Source: Kofleriaceae bacterium (GTDB lineage Bacteria; Myxococcota_A; Polyangia; Haliangiales; Haliangiaceae). From it: 42,114 nt of DNA. Position 1 is the first letter of the stretch. The number at the start of each line of letters is the position of its first letter. The stretch lies in contig JAGPCO010000065.1 of NCBI GenBank assembly GCA_018058095.1, positions 1 through 42,114 on the forward strand. The letters are read 5' to 3'. Positions 28,712-37,690 of this stretch are shown here, piece by piece. The notes under the pieces are model-generated. The model was not told where the DNA came from and made no database searches. It saw only the letters and a program-made list of their open reading frames with translations. The translations under genes and the position numbers were made by a program.

Positions 28712-29130
28712 GCACGCACCACCCCCTGTCGACGCCGAGCGGGCTGACCGTGCCGGTGCCGGCCAGCGCGTTCGCCCGCATCCTGCAGGACGCCGTCCAC
28801 GCCACCCCGCGCGCGCTCGGCGGCGCCTTCTCGGCGCGCGACGGCGAGCTGGTCGACGCCTACCTGCCCGGCGACGGCGACCCGTACCAGCTGGCCGTGC
28901 TGACCGCGCACTACGGCGTCATCCTGGCCCACCTCGAGGCCGCGCTCGGCACGCTGCACTTCGGCGGCGTCGAGCAGTGCATCTTCGAGCACGCTGGCCT
29001 GGTCGTGCTGGTGCAGCCGGTCGCCGAGGGCTACTTCGCGCTGATGGCCATGCCGCCGCCGGCGCCGCTCGGGCGGGCCCGCACCGCCATCACCCGGGCC
29101 GCCACCCGCCTGCGCACGGAGATGGGATGA
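28708..29130 (+). CDS. Roadblock/LC7 domain protein
   Basis: 140 aa. The whole protein is one Roadblock/LC7-like fold: an N-terminal helix (FARILQDAVHATPRALGGAFSARDG), the strand-helix LVDAYLPG and LAVLTAHYGVILAHLEAAL, and C-terminal strands HAGLVVLVQPVAEGYFALMAM. In myxobacteria such proteins partner small Ras-like GTPases (MglB with MglA). No GTPase gene is next door, so its partner is elsewhere or the protein has another role. ATGA overlaps on both sides (28708 and 29127) place it firmly in the operon. Confidence 0.8.
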   Translation: MSTHHPLSTPSGLTVPVPASAFARILQDAVHATPRALGGAFSARDGELVDAYLPGDGDPYQLAVLTAHYGVILAHLEAALGTLHFGGVEQCIFEHAGLVVLVQPVAEGYFALMAMPPPAPLGRARTAITRAATRLRTEMG

Positions 29131-30431
29131 GCCGCCGCCGCCCCACCCGCGCGCTCGTGCTCGTGCTCGGCCTGGCCGCGCTGCTGGCCGCGCCGCGCCC
29201 GGGCCGCGGCCAGGACGGCGACAGCGGCGACTACGATCCGGCCAGCCGGGCCTGGAACGGCCTGTCGACCCTGGCCGGGCTGGCCCGCGGCGCCGGCTAC
29301 GAGGTGGCGACGGTGACCGGGCTAGACTGGAGCGAGCTCGGCGCGTCCGACCTGCTGGTCCTCCTGTACCCGCTGCGCCGGGTCGACCCGGGCAGCCTCG
29401 AGAGCTTCATCGCCGCCGGTGGCCACGTCGTGCTGGCCGACGACTTCGGCCAGAGCGCCGACGCCATGGGCCAGCTGTCGCTGCTGCGGGCCGAGGTCGG
29501 CGCCGCCGACGCCGACCGCTTCCACAAGGGGCGCGCCTTCGCGCCCATCGCCACCCCGCAGGCGACCCACCCGGTCGTCGACGGCGTGACCGAGGTGGTC
29601 ACCAACCACCCGGCGGTGCTGACCCGGGTCACCGGGGCGACCGGCGTGCTCGGCTTCCGCGGCCAGAGCGTGGTGGTGGCCGGCCAGCGCGGGACCGGGC
29701 GCTTCGTCGTCCTGACCGATCCCAGCATCTTCATCAACCGCATGCTCGAGTTCCCCGGCAACCTGCGCCTGGCCAGCAACATCCTGCGCTGGCTCGACCG
29801 TGGCGGCCGCATCCGCCGCGTCGTCCTGCTGCGCGGCGACGTGCCGATGTTCGGCGAGCCGCAGGCGTTCATCGACGACGCCGGCGCCGGCCCGCTCGGG
29901 CGCTCGATCGCCAGCCTCAACAACTGGCTGCGCCAGCGCTCGGAGTGGCTGCTCACGCCGACGGCGATGCGGGTGGTGGCGGCGGTGCTGGCGACCGCGC
30001 TGGTGGTGCTGGTGCTGGCGGCGATGCCGCCGCGGCGCGCGCGCGGCTCCGACGGGCGCTGGCTGGCGCTGACCCGGCCGGGCCGGCGCGACGCGGTCGA
30101 CCGCATGGTGGCCGACGCCGAGGCCGGGCGGGACTTCCTGCCAGCCGCCACCCTGCTGCGCGACGCCGCCCAGCGCGCGCTGACCCGGGCCACCGGCCTC
30201 GACGATCCGCTGTACGCGGTGAGCGAGGCGCAGCTGACCGGCGCGGTCGGCCAGGCCCGCGGCGCCGACGCGGCGGCGGCGCTGGGGCGCGTGTACCGCC
30301 GCCTGCGCGCCCTGCCCAGCCGCAGCCAGGCGGCGGCGCCGTGGTCGGCCACCCGGCTGGCGCAACGCGAATTCGACCGCCTGCATGACGATGTGACCGA
30401 GCTGTGTCGTACGCTCGGCGAGGAGAGCTGA
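29127..30431 (+). CDS. DUF4350-type membrane protein
   Basis: 434 aa. A signal peptide (ALVLVLGLAALLAAPRPGRGQ) leads into an extracytoplasmic domain with a Rossmann-like glutamine-amidotransferase fold typical of DUF4350 (YDPASRAWNGLSTLAGLARGAGYEV, DLLVLLYPLRR, FIAAGGHVVLADDFG, FVVLTDPSIFINRMLEFPGN). A transmembrane helix follows near residue 280-298 (VVAAVLATALVVLVLAAM), then a cytoplasmic helical tail. DUF4350 proteins usually sit beside MoxR ATPases and DUF58 proteins, exactly as here. The molecular role is unknown. The family name is my recognition from context and pattern. Confidence 0.8.
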   Translation: MSRRRPTRALVLVLGLAALLAAPRPGRGQDGDSGDYDPASRAWNGLSTLAGLARGAGYEVATVTGLDWSELGASDLLVLLYPLRRVDPGSLESFIAAGGHVVLADDFGQSADAMGQLSLLRAEVGAADADRFHKGRAFAPIATPQATHPVVDGVTEVVTNHPAVLTRVTGATGVLGFRGQSVVVAGQRGTGRFVVLTDPSIFINRMLEFPGNLRLASNILRWLDRGGRIRRVVLLRGDVPMFGEPQAFIDDAGAGPLGRSIASLNNWLRQRSEWLLTPTAMRVVAAVLATALVVLVLAAMPPRRARGSDGRWLALTRPGRRDAVDRMVADAEAGRDFLPAATLLRDAAQRALTRATGLDDPLYAVSEAQLTGAVGQARGADAAAALGRVYRRLRALPSRSQAAAPWSATRLAQREFDRLHDDVTELCRTLGEES

Positions 30432-30436
30432 CGACC

Positions 30437-31408
<972 letters not shown>

Positions 31409-31442
31409 GCATGCGCGGCGTGGTCGACGGAGGCGCCGCCCG

Positions 31443-33155
31443 GTGATCCCGCGCCTGGCCGCGCGCGGCAAGCTGGTGGTGGCCAGCGCGCTGCTGTTCC
31501 TCTTGGCCGGCGCGCTGCACGGGGCGCCGCCGCTGGTCGGCATCGCCGGCGTCGTGTTGTGTGCGCTGCTGGCCGCGTACCTGGCGTTCTACCCGACGGC
31601 GATCTTGCTCCGCCGCAAGAAGATCGAGCTGTCGTGGTGGGTCCCACCCGGCGACCAACCGGGCGGCGCGCTGGCGGCGGTGCGGCCGTTCGCGCTGCAC
31701 CTGGCCTTCCGCAACCACGGCAGCCGGCCGCTGCGCATCCTGCACACGCAGATCCTGGCGTCGTCGGGCCTCGACGTGCTCGAGCGACCGCAGGCCTCGG
31801 TCGCGCCCGGCAACCAGGTCGAGATCACCGCCCAGGTCCGGCCGCGCCACGCCGGCTACCAGGTGTTCCACGGCGCCGCGCTCACCCTGGGCGACCCGCT
31901 CGGCCTGTTCGACGTCGAGGCGTACTTCCCCAACCCGATCGCCATCAAGGTCTTCCCGCGCGCGCTGTCGGCCCGGCAGCAGGCGGTGCGCCCGCTCGGC
32001 GGCGCGCTGCACGAGGCGGTCGGCCTGCACCAGGTCAAGCGGCGCGGCCACGCCGGCGAGCTGCGCGAGCTGCGCGAGCACGCCCACGGCGACCCGTTCA
32101 AGTTCATCGCCTGGAAGGCGACCGCCAGGAAGCGCCGGCTCATGGTGCGCGACGTCGAGTCGGAGATCGTGGCGACGCAGACGCTGCTGGTCGACATCGG
32201 CGCCAGCATGCGAGTCGGCCCGCCCGGCACCACCCCGCTCGACTGGGCCATCGACGCCGCCTCGGCCCTGGCCCGCGCCGCCGCCACCGGCGGCGATCGC
32301 GTCGGCCTGTGCGCGTTCGACACCCGGCGCACCGTCGAGCTGCCGCCGGGCTCGGGCCACCACCACTGGCTGCAGCTGGTCGACCGCCTGCTCGACGCCC
32401 GCTCGATCGTCGACGACGACCTGACCGACGTCACCGCCGGCGAGCTGGTGGCCCAGGTCGCGCGTTACCTGGCCCACCAGGAGGCCATCGACCTGCGCGT
32501 GCGTATCGCCCCGCCGCTCGACGACCCGCGCTGGAACGGCATCCAGGCCGGGCCCGACGGCCAGCTGTACGACCTCGCCGCCGGCTCGCGCCTGGTCAAG
32601 AAGCTGCTCGAGGCCATGAAGCTCGACCAGCGCCGCGTCGCCGTGCCGGGCTGGTGGTGGGGCCGGGCCCAGCAGCACGCCGAGGCCGACCCGCAGCTGG
32701 CGCCGCTGCGCCTGTTCTGCCGGCTGCGCGGCATCGAGCTGCCGTACCGCACCATCCCCGAGCACGGCGCCCGCACCCGCGGCCTGGCCCAGGCGGTCGA
32801 GCACGTGGTCGCGGCCGGCCGGCCCGACGCCGTCATCCTGCTGTCGGACCTGGCCGGCCTGGCCGAGGACGCGCCGGCGCTGACCCGGGCGCTGGCCCGG
32901 GCCCGCCGGGTGGCCGGCTCGGTCGTCGCCCTGGTGCCCGACCCGGCCGCGTTCCTGCCGGCGGCCAGCTCCGAGCTCGGCGCCCGGGTCCGGGCCCTGG
33001 CCGTGCGTGACGCCCGCGCCCAGGCCGAGCTGGCGCGCCGCCTCCTGGCTCGCGCCGGCGTGCGGATCGTCGACGTCGGCCCATCCGACGTGCCGAGCCG
33101 CCTGCTCGGCCGCGGCCAGCGTGGCCCGGGCGGCCAGACGCGCCGGGCGGCGTGA
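31443..33155 (+). CDS. DUF58 domain protein with von Willebrand A-like fold
   Basis: 570 aa from GTG 31443 (CGGAGG about 12 nt upstream). Two N-terminal membrane helices ([37 protein letters not shown]) are followed by a beta domain ([18 protein letters not shown]) and the DUF58 signature ([37 protein letters not shown]). A vWA-like region then reads [12 protein letters not shown] (a MIDAS-like D-x-G-x-S start) and [10 protein letters not shown] further ~230-residue C-terminal region ([20 protein letters not shown] to the end) ends in a second Rossmann-like part ([23 protein letters not shown]) and is longer than in typical DUF58 proteins. It should be the membrane-bound partner of the MoxR ATPase encoded just upstream. 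Confidence 0.9.
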   Translation: MIPRLAARGKLVVASALLFLLAGALHGAPPLVGIAGVVLCALLAAYLAFYPTAILLRRKKIELSWWVPPGDQPGGALAAVRPFALHLAFRNHGSRPLRILHTQILASSGLDVLERPQASVAPGNQVEITAQVRPRHAGYQVFHGAALTLGDPLGLFDVEAYFPNPIAIKVFPRALSARQQAVRPLGGALHEAVGLHQVKRRGHAGELRELREHAHGDPFKFIAWKATARKRRLMVRDVESEIVATQTLLVDIGASMRVGPPGTTPLDWAIDAASALARAAATGGDRVGLCAFDTRRTVELPPGSGHHHWLQLVDRLLDARSIVDDDLTDVTAGELVAQVARYLAHQEAIDLRVRIAPPLDDPRWNGIQAGPDGQLYDLAAGSRLVKKLLEAMKLDQRRVAVPGWWWGRAQQHAEADPQLAPLRLFCRLRGIELPYRTIPEHGARTRGLAQAVEHVVAAGRPDAVILLSDLAGLAEDAPALTRALARARRVAGSVVALVPDPAAFLPAASSELGARVRALAVRDARAQAELARRLLARAGVRIVDVGPSDVPSRLLGRGQRGPGGQTRRAA

Positions 33156-33162
33156 GGGCCGC

Positions 33163-33894
<732 letters not shown>

Positions 33895-34003
33895 GCCGCC
33901 CGCGGCGGGTCGCCGCGCCGACCGTCTCGCCGCAGGCGACGGGCGTGGCCTGGCAGGCGACACCCGCCGCGACCGCGCGGCCGCAACCACGCGGAAGGGC
34001 ACG
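33895..34003 (+). promoter_or_regulatory. Upstream region with two CAGGCGAC direct repeats, possible activator sites
   Basis: CAGGCGAC occurs at 33933-33940 and 33954-33961, 21 bp apart (two helix turns), 40-80 bp upstream of the sigma-54 promoter. Enhancer-binding activators of sigma-54 often use sites placed like this. No regulator gene is adjacent. Confidence 0.3.
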
Positions 34004-34019
34004 TGGCACGTCGGTTGCT
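34004..34019 (+). promoter_or_regulatory. Sigma-54 (-24/-12) promoter
   Basis: TGGCACG-TCGG-TTGCT is an exact match to the RpoN consensus, with GG (34005-34006) and GC (34017-34018) separated by the required 10 bp. Transcription would start near 34030, a few bases before the ATG at 34035. It would drive the O-antigen-ligase-like gene and the coupled lipoprotein. Confidence 0.8.
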
Positions 34020-34034
34020 CATTCCCTGCCCGAG

Positions 34035-35606
34035 ATGAGCGAACGGATCCTCGGCGGTGCGGTGGTGGCGACGGCCCTCGTGGTCGTGCCGGTGCCTGGC
34101 GCCGAGCCGGGGCTGCAGAGCGCGCTCAAGCTGGCCGTGCTGGCCGGCGCGGCGCTGCTCGTGGTGGTCGCCGGCCACCCCCGCCGCGACGCGCTGGCCA
34201 CCACCACCAGCGAGTGGTGGCTCGGCGCGCTCGCCGCCGGCGCCCTCGCCTCGGCCGCGCTCGGCCCGGTCGCGCTGACCACGAGCGCCCCCCTCCTCAT
34301 CAGCCTGCTGTGCGCCTTCGTCCTGGTGCGCGCCGCGCGTGGCCAGGCCGACCGCCTCGGCCCGGCCATCGCCTGGGCCTGCGCTGGCGTGGTCGCCGTG
34401 GCCAGCCTCGAGCTGCTCGGGCTCGACCTGCCGTGGACCTGGGACCGCCGGCCCGAGAGCACGCTGGGTAATCGCAACCACGTCGCCGAGTACCTGATCA
34501 TCGCCCTGCCCGTGCTGGTCGCACGCGCCGCCGCCGCCAGCCCGCGGCTGCGCGGCGCCGGCCGCGACCGCCGCGCCGCCCTGGTGCTGGTCACCGCCGT
34601 GGTCGCCGTCATCGTCGCCACCCGCTGCCGCACCGCGTACCTGGCCGGCGGCGCGGCGCTCGCCGTGACCCTGGCCTGCCACGCCCGCGCCGTGCTGCAC
34701 CGCCGCGTCGTGCTTGCCGCGCTGCTCGGCGTGGCGCTGGGCGCGCTGCCGTGGCCGGGCGTGAGCTTTCGCGCCAGCGCCGGCGACGCGCTGACCCGGG
34801 TGTTCACCGTCGCCGGCTCGGGCCAGGCCCGGGTCGAGCAGCACCAGCGCGGCGCGGCGGCGATGACCGGCGCACACGCCGCGATCCTCGGCGCCGGCCC
34901 CGGCGGGTGGGCCCAGCTGTCGGCCGCCCACGCCCACGCCAGCGGGGCCCACGCTCCGCGCAGCGCGACCGCCACCGTCCCCAACTCCGAGTGGCTGCGC
35001 ACGCTGACCGAGCAGGGCGCGCTCGGCGTGGCCCTCCTGGTCGGCTTCGCCATCGCCGCGATCGGCGCGGCCCGGCGCGACCCCGACCGGGCCCGCCGCA
35101 CCACCCGCCTGGCCACGCTCGCCGCGGTCGGGGTGGTCGGCACGTTCGACCCGCTGCTGGCTCGGCCCGAGCTGGTCGTGCTGCTCGCCGTGCTGCTGGC
35201 CGGGCCCACCTGCGCGCTGACCGCGCTGTCCCCGCCCCGGCGCGTCGGCCGGTGGGCCCTCGTCGTCGCCGCCTCCGCCGCGACCGCCCTCGCGCTCCTG
35301 CGCGGCGCCTCGTTCGCGGCGTCCACCGCCGGGCACGAGGCGTGGGCCGCCGCGCTGTGGCCGCGGCCGCAGCTGCTCGAGCGCCAGGCCCAGCGCCTGG
35401 CCCGGCGCGGCGACTGCCGCGCCGCCGAGGCCACCCTCACCCGCGTCGGGCCGACAGGCACCTACGCGTGGGGCCCGCGCCTGGCCGTGGCCCGCTGCTA
35501 CGCCCGAACCAGTGCAACGAGCGACGCGCGCCGGATGTGGCACGCGGCGCTCGCCATCGAGCCGCACCTGCGCGCGCTCGTCAACCCTGCCCCGGAGAGA
35601 CCATGA
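34035..35606 (+). CDS. O-antigen ligase/polymerase-like membrane protein (Wzy_C family)
   Basis: 523 aa from ATG 34035; the longer frame from 33555 is a shadow of the CinA-like gene. About ten to twelve hydrophobic helices are visible. The periplasmic-loop region with LGNRNHVAEYLIIALPVL, the RCRTAYLAGGAALAV helix and AILGAGPGGWAQLSAAHAH, NSEWLRTLTEQGALGVALLVGF resemble the WaaL/Wzy_C core, including the H and E positions. The C-terminal ~100 residues (ALWPRPQLLERQAQRLARRGDC to ALAIEPHLRAL) look like TPR-type helices, as in longer family members. It should join or polymerise surface polysaccharide in the inner membrane. A sigma-54 promoter sits 16-31 bp upstream of the ATG, so expression is probably developmental or stress-controlled. 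Confidence 0.85.
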   Translation: MSERILGGAVVATALVVVPVPGAEPGLQSALKLAVLAGAALLVVVAGHPRRDALATTTSEWWLGALAAGALASAALGPVALTTSAPLLISLLCAFVLVRAARGQADRLGPAIAWACAGVVAVASLELLGLDLPWTWDRRPESTLGNRNHVAEYLIIALPVLVARAAAASPRLRGAGRDRRAALVLVTAVVAVIVATRCRTAYLAGGAALAVTLACHARAVLHRRVVLAALLGVALGALPWPGVSFRASAGDALTRVFTVAGSGQARVEQHQRGAAAMTGAHAAILGAGPGGWAQLSAAHAHASGAHAPRSATATVPNSEWLRTLTEQGALGVALLVGFAIAAIGAARRDPDRARRTTRLATLAAVGVVGTFDPLLARPELVVLLAVLLAGPTCALTALSPPRRVGRWALVVAASAATALALLRGASFAASTAGHEAWAAALWPRPQLLERQAQRLARRGDCRAAEATLTRVGPTGTYAWGPRLAVARCYARTSATSDARRMWHAALAIEPHLRALVNPAPERP

Positions 35607-36199
35607 AGACCATCGGAGTGCTGCTGTCGTTGAGCGTCGTGACCGTGACCGCGTGTGTGACCACCGATCTGTCGAGCCAGGCCCAGGAGGTCGGCTGCGA
35701 CGACGGCGTCGAGTCGTACGTCGACGAGAACGGCGAGGAGGTCATCTGCGTGCACACCGAGGAGCCGTTCGATCCCGACCCCGGCGCCGACCCGGGCGAC
35801 CCCGGCGAGCCGTGGGACTGGTGCAGCAGCTTCCCGGAGATGTGCCTGGGCGACGAGCCCGAGCCGCCGCCGCCCGACCCGACCGACCCCGGCGGCGAGC
35901 CCGAGGCCGCCTGCTGGTTCGCCACCACCTACCAGGGCCACGGCAGCTACCCGGTGTGGGAGACCCCGACCCGCACCCTCGCGGAGGCCTACACGATGGC
36001 CAGGAACGACGCCAAGCTCGAGGCGATCAAGGACGCCGAGAAGAACTGCACCACCTCGTTCACGCCGTTCCCCTACTGCACCGGGCATCCGACCATCACC
36101 GGCGTCGGGGGCACCGGCTGCGTCGAGGAGGGCGAGGCCCCATCGCGCCACGTCACCTGCTACGCGACCGCCAGCGCCGCGTGTAACTACAGGTACTGA
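35603..36199 (+). CDS. Cysteine-rich lipoprotein
   Basis: 198 aa, starting at the ATGA overlap with the ligase-like gene. The signal ends in lipobox VTAC (Cys near 18). The mature part has an acidic Pro/Asp/Glu linker with Cys pairs (VGCDDGVE, WCSSFPEMCLGD, about 30-100). A C-terminal domain (ACWFATTYQGHGSYPVWE to AACNYRY) carries six more Cys and a long amphipathic helix (TLAEAYTMARNDAKLEAIKDAEKNC). No family is recognised; it resembles small extracytoplasmic Cys-stabilised domains. The last 65 codons and a few bases beyond the stop are duplicated almost perfectly at 40395-40600. Confidence 0.8.
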   Translation: MKTIGVLLSLSVVTVTACVTTDLSSQAQEVGCDDGVESYVDENGEEVICVHTEEPFDPDPGADPGDPGEPWDWCSSFPEMCLGDEPEPPPPDPTDPGGEPEAACWFATTYQGHGSYPVWETPTRTLAEAYTMARNDAKLEAIKDAEKNCTTSFTPFPYCTGHPTITGVGGTGCVEEGEAPSRHVTCYATASAACNYRY

Positions 36200-36230
36200 G
36201 CCGCGCGCGCGGCCGGATGCGCACGAGGGG

Positions 36231-36308
36231 TCGCCGACCTCGTCGCCCGCCGCGGCGACGCTGGCGCCGCTGAGGAAGGTCGCCTCCACGCGGCGACGAG
36301 GTCGGCGA
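36231..36308. terminator. Large stem-loop after the lipoprotein gene
   Basis: TCGCCGACCTCGTCGCC (36231-36247) and its perfect complement (36292-36308) form a 17-bp stem around a 44-nt loop, which itself can pair (GCGGCG with CGCCGC). There is no T-tract, so termination is possible but not assured. The stem-loop is missing from the duplicate copy of this locus at 40.6 kb. Confidence 0.4.
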
Positions 36309-36363
36309 GCGGGCTACGGGCGGGCCGGCAGCCACAGCCCCGCGTGGAATGGCCGTCCGTTCC

Positions 36364-36391
36364 TTGTCCGCCCCGGGCGCCACCGTATAGT
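36364..36391 (+). promoter_or_regulatory. Sigma-70-type promoter for the 36408 gene
   Basis: TTGTCC (36364-36369) and TATAGT (36386-36391) are separated by 16 bp. The -10 box matches in five of six positions and the -35 in four. The predicted start near 36398 leaves a leader of about 10 nt before the ATG, with no ribosome-binding site. Confidence 0.6.
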
Positions 36392-36407
36392 GCGGGCCGG
36401 ACAAGCC

Positions 36408-37154
36408 ATGGCCAAGCAGAACCCAAAACTCAACCAAGTCCTCGCCATCGAAAAAGGCATCAAGACGCGTGTCTACGCGGAGTTCACCGAGCTCCACCAG
36501 GCCACGCAGAAGCCGGCCCTGATGAACGGGTTCCACAAGTCGTACCAGCCGCGCGACGAGAACGGCGAGACCTACCCCAACGAGAGCCAGAAGGTTCAGT
36601 TCCAGGCCGCCGAGGTCATCGACCGGGTCGCCAAGACCCTGGCCGAGCTGTTCGACGTCACCGCGACCAAGGACTGGGCCAACTGCAGCGCCAAGGCCAG
36701 CGTCAGCGTCGACGGCCGCGTCTTGATCGCGGACTGCCCGGCCACCTACCTGCTCTTCCTCGAGAAGCAGCTGTCGGACCTGTCGACCTTCGTCGCCAAG
36801 ATGGTGGAGCTCGATCCGAGCGCCGACTGGGCGGTCGATCCGGGCACCGGCCTGTTCAAGACCGACCCGATCTCGACGCAGCGGACCAAGAAGGTGCAGA
36901 AGCCCATCACCCTGTACGAGGCGACCAAGGAGCACCCGGCGCAGACGCAGCTCATCACCGAGGACGTCATCGCCGGCTCATGGCTCACCATCAAGTACTC
37001 GGGCGCCATCGCGGTGCCGCGCAAGAAGCAGCTGCAGCAGCGCATCGAGAAGCTCGCCAACGCCGTGAAGTCGGCGCGCGAGGAGGCCAACAGCCTGGAG
37101 GTGACCGAGAAGAAGCTCGGCAAGGAGGTGTTCGACTACCTCTTCGCCGAGTAG
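36408..37154 (+). CDS. Uncharacterised protein associated with tRNA-like RNAs
   Basis: 248 aa from ATG 36408. I cannot assign a characterised family; my recollection, unchecked, is that similar uncharacterised proteins occur in actinobacteria and their phages. No signal peptide or membrane segment is present, so it is cytoplasmic. Visible blocks: a basic N-terminal helix (LNQVLAIEKGIKTRVYAEF), TKDWANCSAKASVSVDGRVL, a helical CPATYLLFLEKQLSDLSTFV, a conserved-looking RTKKVQKPITLYEATKEHP with QTQLITEDVIAGSWLTIKYS, and a charged C-terminal coiled coil (PRKKQLQQRIEKLANAVKSA, EKKLGKEVFDYLF). The lysine-rich stretches would suit RNA binding. The coding start uses A/T-rich codons unlike the neighbours. 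It has its own promoter and is followed directly by two tRNA-like RNA elements and a terminator, so protein and RNAs probably form one unit. Confidence 0.85.
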   Translation: MAKQNPKLNQVLAIEKGIKTRVYAEFTELHQATQKPALMNGFHKSYQPRDENGETYPNESQKVQFQAAEVIDRVAKTLAELFDVTATKDWANCSAKASVSVDGRVLIADCPATYLLFLEKQLSDLSTFVAKMVELDPSADWAVDPGTGLFKTDPISTQRTKKVQKPITLYEATKEHPAQTQLITEDVIAGSWLTIKYSGAIAVPRKKQLQQRIEKLANAVKSAREEANSLEVTEKKLGKEVFDYLFAE

Positions 37155-37167
37155 CCGCCGCGGCGGC
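37154..37167. other. 14-bp GC palindrome at the stop codon
   Basis: GCCGCCGCGGCGGC is self-complementary and begins at the last base of the TAG stop. It may separate coding sequence from the RNA elements or act as a processing or binding site; no function is evident. Confidence 0.3.
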
Positions 37168-37200
37168 GACTACCAACGATTTGAGCAAAGGGAGACACGC

Positions 37201-37336
37201 TGAGAGCTGAATCTCAATCTGACAAGTTGGTGCACGAGGCGTGAAGGTTCGACTCCTTCCGGGGCCACTCCACATATGGCTCCGTGGTGGAACGGTAGAC
37301 ACGCTGCCAAAATCGGTGGTGTCTCGTAGCCAGATT
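37201..37336 (+). ncRNA. Permuted tRNA-like RNA 1 (Y RNA-like topology, long variable arm)
   Basis: Read in order: hairpin TGAGA/TCTCA (37201-37216); outer helix AATCTG (37216-37221) pairing CAGATT (37331-37336); anticodon-like stem TTGGTG (37227-37232) with TGCCAA (37305-37310). Then a variable-arm hairpin CACG-AGG-CGTG (37233-37243); T-arm GAAGG-TTCGACT-CCTTC (37243-37259); and acceptor strand CGGGGCC (37260-37266) plus A. An 11-nt loop joins this to acceptor strand GGCTCCG (37278-37284; seven pairs, one G-U), followed by T8-G9 and D-arm GTG/CAC (37287-37302) with G18-G19 at 37294-37295. All tRNA tertiary residues (U8, A14, G18, G19, A21, TTCGA) are present, but 3' half precedes 5' half. 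No U33 or anticodon loop is encoded. The fold was deduced by eye. Confidence 0.7.
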
Positions 37337-37389
37337 AAGCGTCATGCCTATCTCCCAATCTCAAACCGCCGAGTTCGTTCTCTCTAAGC

Positions 37390-37492
37390 GTTTGCGACAA
37401 TTGCCCAAGATGCCGGTTCAAATCCGGCAGAAATCTCCATCTGATTTCTTGGACTAATGGCAAGTCGTGGGTACGCAGACATAAGCGCAAAC
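37390..37492 (+). ncRNA. Permuted tRNA-like RNA 2 (Y RNA-like topology)
   Basis: Outer helix GTTTGCG (37390-37396) pairs CGCAAAC (37486-37492). Anticodon-like stem GCCCA (37403-37407) pairs TGGGT (37468-37472). Next are a 4-nt variable loop AGAT, T-arm GCCGG-TTCAAAT-CCGGC (37412-37428), acceptor strand AGAAATC (37429-37435), T as discriminator and an encoded CCA (37437-37439). A TCT spacer leads to acceptor strand GATTTCT (37443-37449; seven perfect Watson-Crick pairs), T8-G9, and D-arm GAC/GTC (37452-37466) with A14, G18-G19 and A21 in place. Again the T-half precedes the D-half and there is no anticodon loop; the stem opens into an internal loop with ACAATT, matching ACAAGTT in RNA 1. The two elements share the architecture, but their stems differ in sequence, which means the pairing is maintained by compensation. 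Confidence 0.75.
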
Positions 37493-37521
37493 AACCTGCC
37501 GTGAACGAACAAGCCCGGCAC

Positions 37522-37541
37522 CCCCGGCAGCGATGCCGGGG
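37522..37541 (+). other. Hairpin with GNRA tetraloop
   Basis: CCCCGGCA (37522-37529), loop GCGA, TGCCGGGG (37534-37541): eight perfect pairs capped by a GNRA tetraloop, just before the terminator. It may stabilise the RNA 3' end or dock into a receptor. Confidence 0.7.
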
Positions 37542-37544
37542 CCA

Positions 37545-37585
37545 GACACCCGAGTCTAGGATACAGACTCGGGTGTCGCTTTTTT
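37545..37585 (+). terminator. Intrinsic transcription terminator
   Basis: GACACCCGAGTCT (37545-37557) and AGACTCGGGTGTC (37565-37577) make a perfect 13-bp stem with a 7-nt loop, followed by GC and six T residues (37580-37585). It ends the transcript carrying the 36408 gene and the two RNA elements. Confidence 0.95.
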
Positions 37586-37623
37586 CGGGGCCGCGCGCCG
37601 CCCGCCGCCCGCACGTCGCCCGG

Positions 37624-37690
37624 GCCCTGCTCGCCGTCGTCTCGGCCCTCGGTCGTGCGCGTCACCCGCGCCGGCTGGGCCGCCCGGGCG
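37624..37690 (+). pseudogene. Possible remnant resembling the 3' end of the CinA-like gene
   Basis: About 60 bases, from GCCCTGCTCGCC through GCGCCGGCTGGGCCGCCCG, resemble 33841-33903, the end of the CinA-like gene and its stop, at roughly 80% by eye with one indel. The stop TGA has become TGG. Chance similarity in GC-rich sequence is not excluded. The remaining bases to 37812 show no recognisable feature. Confidence 0.35.

Noticed and set aside
32161-32340. Ro60/TROVE protein as partner for the Y-like RNAs
   Set aside because: The vWA-like stretch belongs to a DUF58 protein in the MoxR operon, 5 kb away, without the HEAT-repeat ring of Ro60.
37155-37267. A canonical tRNA ending at 37267, using the D-arm-like AGACACGCTG at 37193-37202
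   Set aside because: No 5' acceptor strand complementary to CGGGGCC occurs upstream and no D-stem forms there; the 10-mer is also found inside the D-arm of RNA 1 and may be a relic.
37278-37439. A single canonical-order tRNA with a large intron: 5' half at 37278 and T-arm/CCA at 37412-37439
   Set aside because: The acceptor strands do not pair (GGCTCCG against AGAAATC), whereas each half pairs perfectly with the neighbouring half in permuted order.
37216-37492. Permuted tmRNA (ssrA)
   Set aside because: Both elements have complete D-arms, and I see no tag-peptide reading frame or pseudoknots, unlike tmRNA.
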